In this document: positions 61,691 through 64,000 of the stretch, in pieces
Position numbering within the stretch: the stretch's first letter is position 1
Layout: each line of letters begins with the position of its first letter
DNA from: Candidatus Poribacteria bacterium
GTDB lineage: Bacteria; Poribacteria; WGA-4E; WGA-3G
DNA length: 64,000 bases
Assembly (NCBI GenBank): GCA_028820635.1
Contig: JAPPIG010000100.1
Coordinates: 1-64,000, forward strand
Reading direction: 5' to 3'
Position numbers and translations under genes: made by a program
The notes under the pieces: generated by a model
The model's input: only the letters and a program-made list of their open reading frames with translations
Told to the model about the DNA's origin: nothing
Database searches by the model: none

Positions 61691-63622
61691 TTGAAACTTT
61701 ATACATATACTCATACACAGTTCTCATGTGACAACTTAAGTGTTACGTCTGTCATCATTCTAATTCTCACTGCGTGTATCCTCTTTTTAGTTCCATATCA
61801 TCCAGCAACTGCACAGACTGTCCACATTCCCGACCCAGGTTTACGGGCTGTTATTGAGTCGGCACTCGGCAAAGAGGCAGGTGCCGAAATTACTCAGTCT
61901 GATATGGAGAGTTTAGAATCCCTTCAAGCAAACAGGTGCCGCTTTTTAACCTTGTCGGAAGAAAAGGGATGGTGGACACCAATAGTGGAACGATGGATAT
62001 GTGAGTCTACTGACGATACATTTGAACTCAGCATAAAAGATCTAACAGGTCTTGAGTATGCTATTAATTTAAAAGATTTAGAACTCGGCCATAATCAGAT
62101 TACTGATGTACCATCACTAAAAAACCTAATAAAATTAACGCGCCTCTCTCTTTCAAACAACCGAGTATCAGATATAACTCCACTCAAAAACTTGACAAAT
62201 CTTACACACCTCTCTCTTTCAAACAACCGAGTATCAGATATTTCTACTCTAAGTAATTTGACAGAACTAATAGAACTGGATCTTGGTGGGAACCGTATAT
62301 CGGATGGATCGCCACTCAAAAATTTAACAAATCTCACATACCTACATATCGGGTATAATCAGGTGCCAGATGTGACACCGCTCAAAGATTTAGCAAAACT
62401 TACATTCTTGGAACTTGACGAAAATAGAATACCGGATATATTACCACTCAAAAATTTGATAAATCTAACAGAACTGTATCTTGACGACAACGAGATAACG
62501 GATGTATCCCCACTTGAAAATTTGACGAAACTTAAAAAACTGAATCTAAACGACAACAATATATTAGATATTTCCATATTAAAAAATTTCACGAACCTGA
62601 CATTTTTGGATATTCATGGCAACCAAATTTCAAATATACTTTCCTTAAAAAATATGAAGGAATTGAGTGTTCTAAATTTTCACGAAAACCAGATATGGGA
62701 TATGTCTCCCTTAAAAGATTTAAAAAAACTGAATATCCTAAAGTGCGACGACAACAAGATATTGAATGTGGCACCACTCAAAAACTTGACAAATCTTACA
62801 ATGTTAGATCTTAGTGGCAACAAGATATTGAATGTGGCACCACTGAAAAACTTGACAAAACTGACAGTGCTTGATCTAAGCCACAATCACATATCAGATT
62901 TCTCACCAATCACCGATTTAATAGATAATCTGATAGAATACGATTTCAGCAACCAAACAGAACTTCCTTTCAGTTTTGCAGATGTAAACCGAGATGGCAC
63001 TGTAAATATAGCAGACCTTGTTGCAATTGCATCAAACTTTACCGATCCTGATTTGGAGGCTCTGGCACAAATGAACACCTATCCAGATGTCAATGGCGAT
63101 GGGCTTGTCAATTTGATAGATTTACTAATTGTTGCTTCCGAAATAGGTGCCGCTGCTGCTCCAGCACTTAGTAAAAATCAGATTGAAGCATATAATCTCA
63201 CTGCCAAAGACCTCACTGCGTGGATTCGACTTGCCAAACAACTTAATTTGGCAGAACCAAAACTACAGCAAGGAATACATGTTTTAGAGCAGCTATTAGC
63301 GATTCTCAGTACTCAAGATGAACTTCCAGAAATCACAGCACTCTTACCAAATTACCCGAATCCATTTAACCCTGAGACGTGGATACCGTATCAGTTGGCA
63401 AGACCGGCAAAGGTTGCTATCTCTATCCATTCTGCTGATGGGAAACTTGTTCGGGTGTTAGAGTTAGGACAATTGTCTGCAGGCATTTATGATACTAAAT
63501 CCCGTGCTGCTCATTGGGACGGACGAAATGAATTTGGTGAAGCTGTGTCAAGTGGAGTCTATTTCTATACCCTCACCACAAGTGATTTTACTGCTACGGG
63601 CAAAATGCTCATACGAAAGTAA
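61691..63622 (+). CDS. Secreted LRR protein with dockerin loops and C-terminal sorting tail, 2 of 3
   Basis: About 643 residues, paralogue of the preceding gene with 13 LRRs of 22 residues instead of 19. I place the start at TTG 61691: 'TTGAAACTT' lies 34 bases after the previous stop codon, exactly as in the third copy, although the ribosome site has decayed here (AAGTG). ATG 61667 in the same frame is the alternative. After the LRRs come 'DVNRDGTVNIADLV' and 'DVNGDGLVNLIDLL' Ca loops and the 'NYPNPFNPETWIPYQL' tail. The last 270 bases are nearly identical to those of copy 1, showing recent duplication or gene conversion. LRR number evidently changes between copies. Confidence 0.83.
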   Translation: MKLYTYTHTQFSCDNLSVTSVIILILTACILFLVPYHPATAQTVHIPDPGLRAVIESALGKEAGAEITQSDMESLESLQANRCRFLTLSEEKGWWTPIVERWICESTDDTFELSIKDLTGLEYAINLKDLELGHNQITDVPSLKNLIKLTRLSLSNNRVSDITPLKNLTNLTHLSLSNNRVSDISTLSNLTELIELDLGGNRISDGSPLKNLTNLTYLHIGYNQVPDVTPLKDLAKLTFLELDENRIPDILPLKNLINLTELYLDDNEITDVSPLENLTKLKKLNLNDNNILDISILKNFTNLTFLDIHGNQISNILSLKNMKELSVLNFHENQIWDMSPLKDLKKLNILKCDDNKILNVAPLKNLTNLTMLDLSGNKILNVAPLKNLTKLTVLDLSHNHISDFSPITDLIDNLIEYDFSNQTELPFSFADVNRDGTVNIADLVAIASNFTDPDLEALAQMNTYPDVNGDGLVNLIDLLIVASEIGAAAAPALSKNQIEAYNLTAKDLTAWIRLAKQLNLAEPKLQQGIHVLEQLLAILSTQDELPEITALLPNYPNPFNPETWIPYQLARPAKVAISIHSADGKLVRVLELGQLSAGIYDTKSRAAHWDGRNEFGEAVSSGVYFYTLTTSDFTATGKMLIRK

Positions 63623-63655
63623 TGCTAAATTATGTAATGTAAGGAACGTAATCTC

Positions 63656-64000
63656 TTGAAACTTTTCACAAATACCGACACTCAAACCTCAAATCAAAAC
63701 ATAAGACTTGCATGTGTTGCCATCCTAATTCTCATTGTATACATGCTCGTTTGGGCACCACATCAGATAGCAACAGCAGAGACCGTTTATATTCCAGACC
63801 TTGCCCTTCGTGCTGCTCTTGAATTAGCATTGGGAAAAACGCTGGGCGATCCCATAACGCAAGTAGATATGGCAAGTTTACAAGTGCTTCAAGCAAGTGC
63901 ATATCGCTTTTTACCGCTGTCGGAAACAGTGCCAGATGTGCCAAGTAGATGGGTGCCTCAGTTTACAGATGATACGTTTGAAACTCCCATACGAAATCTA
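63656..64000 (+). CDS. Secreted LRR-type protein, 3 of 3 (partial, cut by window end)
   Basis: An open frame with no stop before the window edge. TTG start ten bases after AAGGA and 34 bases after the previous stop, as in copy 2. The 115 visible residues show a signal peptide ('ILIVYMLVWAPHQIATAE') and the family cap ('YIPDLALRAALELALGK', 'MASLQVLQASAYRFL', 'DDTFETPIRNL'), aligning with copies 1 and 2 just before their first LRR. The repeats, dockerin loops and tail are expected beyond the window. Confidence 0.8.
   Translation, partial: MKLFTNTDTQTSNQNIRLACVAILILIVYMLVWAPHQIATAETVYIPDLALRAALELALGKTLGDPITQVDMASLQVLQASAYRFLPLSETVPDVPSRWVPQFTDDTFETPIRNL

Overview
No rRNA, tRNA or CRISPR array is visible in this window. 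The host is a Gram-negative-type bacterium: it has an Omp85/BamA-type outer-membrane protein, many lipobox signal peptides and secreted proteins. The best guess is a member of Candidatus Poribacteria or a close relative. The clues are secreted proteins that end in dockerin-like Ca-binding repeats plus a shared 'NYPNPFNPETWIPYQL' tail, and several Gfo/Idh/MocA, PhyH, CaiB and DUF6785-type genes. Intergenic DNA is full of short palindromic repeats. The lineage call is inference; no marker gene is present.

Layout. 1-3 kb: three tandem paralogous secreted proteins. 3-12 kb: catabolic-type genes (three Gfo/Idh/MocA oxidoreductases, a CaiB-type CoA-transferase, a double alpha/beta hydrolase, a THUMP RNA methyltransferase). 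12-16 kb: an HNH restriction-like nuclease and a WD40-metalloprotease-dockerin protein. 16-21 kb: modA-modB and selA face away from each other with an IS4-family element between their two promoters; selA overlaps a lipoprotein of the FGE-sulfatase fold whose start is hidden. 21.6-23.3 kb: palindromic elements and a decayed IS3 element that itself carries a MITE-like insertion. 23.4-29.4 kb: a co-directional cluster of corrinoid protein, corrinoid activator, homocysteine methyltransferase, trpF, DUF402 and DegT aminotransferase. 30-41 kb (minus strand): DUF6785 membrane protein, Omp85, BatA-like VWA protein, transglutaminase, methyltransferase, dehydrogenase and a TolB-like lipoprotein. 42-44.6 kb: a large dispersed non-coding repeat, PhyH and a TIM-barrel isomerase. 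44.7-49.1 kb: a 1478-residue nuclease-STAND ATPase resembling Avs antiviral sensors. 49.1-50.4 kb: a MITE-like element, operator-like palindromes and an AT-rich lipoprotein. 50.5-56.2 kb: a TrpD-like gene diverging from the Hen1-Pnkp RNA-repair pair. 56.2-64 kb: cell-surface genes, ending in a tandem array of three LRR-dockerin proteins, the last cut by the window edge.

Working together: Hen1 and Pnkp form the known bacterial RNA repair/2'-O-methylation machine. The corrinoid protein, activator and homocysteine methyltransferase look like a split methyl-transfer pathway to methionine. Molybdate uptake beside selA fits a need for a Mo/Sec enzyme such as formate dehydrogenase, which is not in the window. 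The Avs-like gene and the HNH nuclease are the defence candidates. The Avs-like protein is the strongest candidate for something new. Recognisable sigma70-type promoters (TTGACA-17/18-TATAAT class) are unusually easy to see here.
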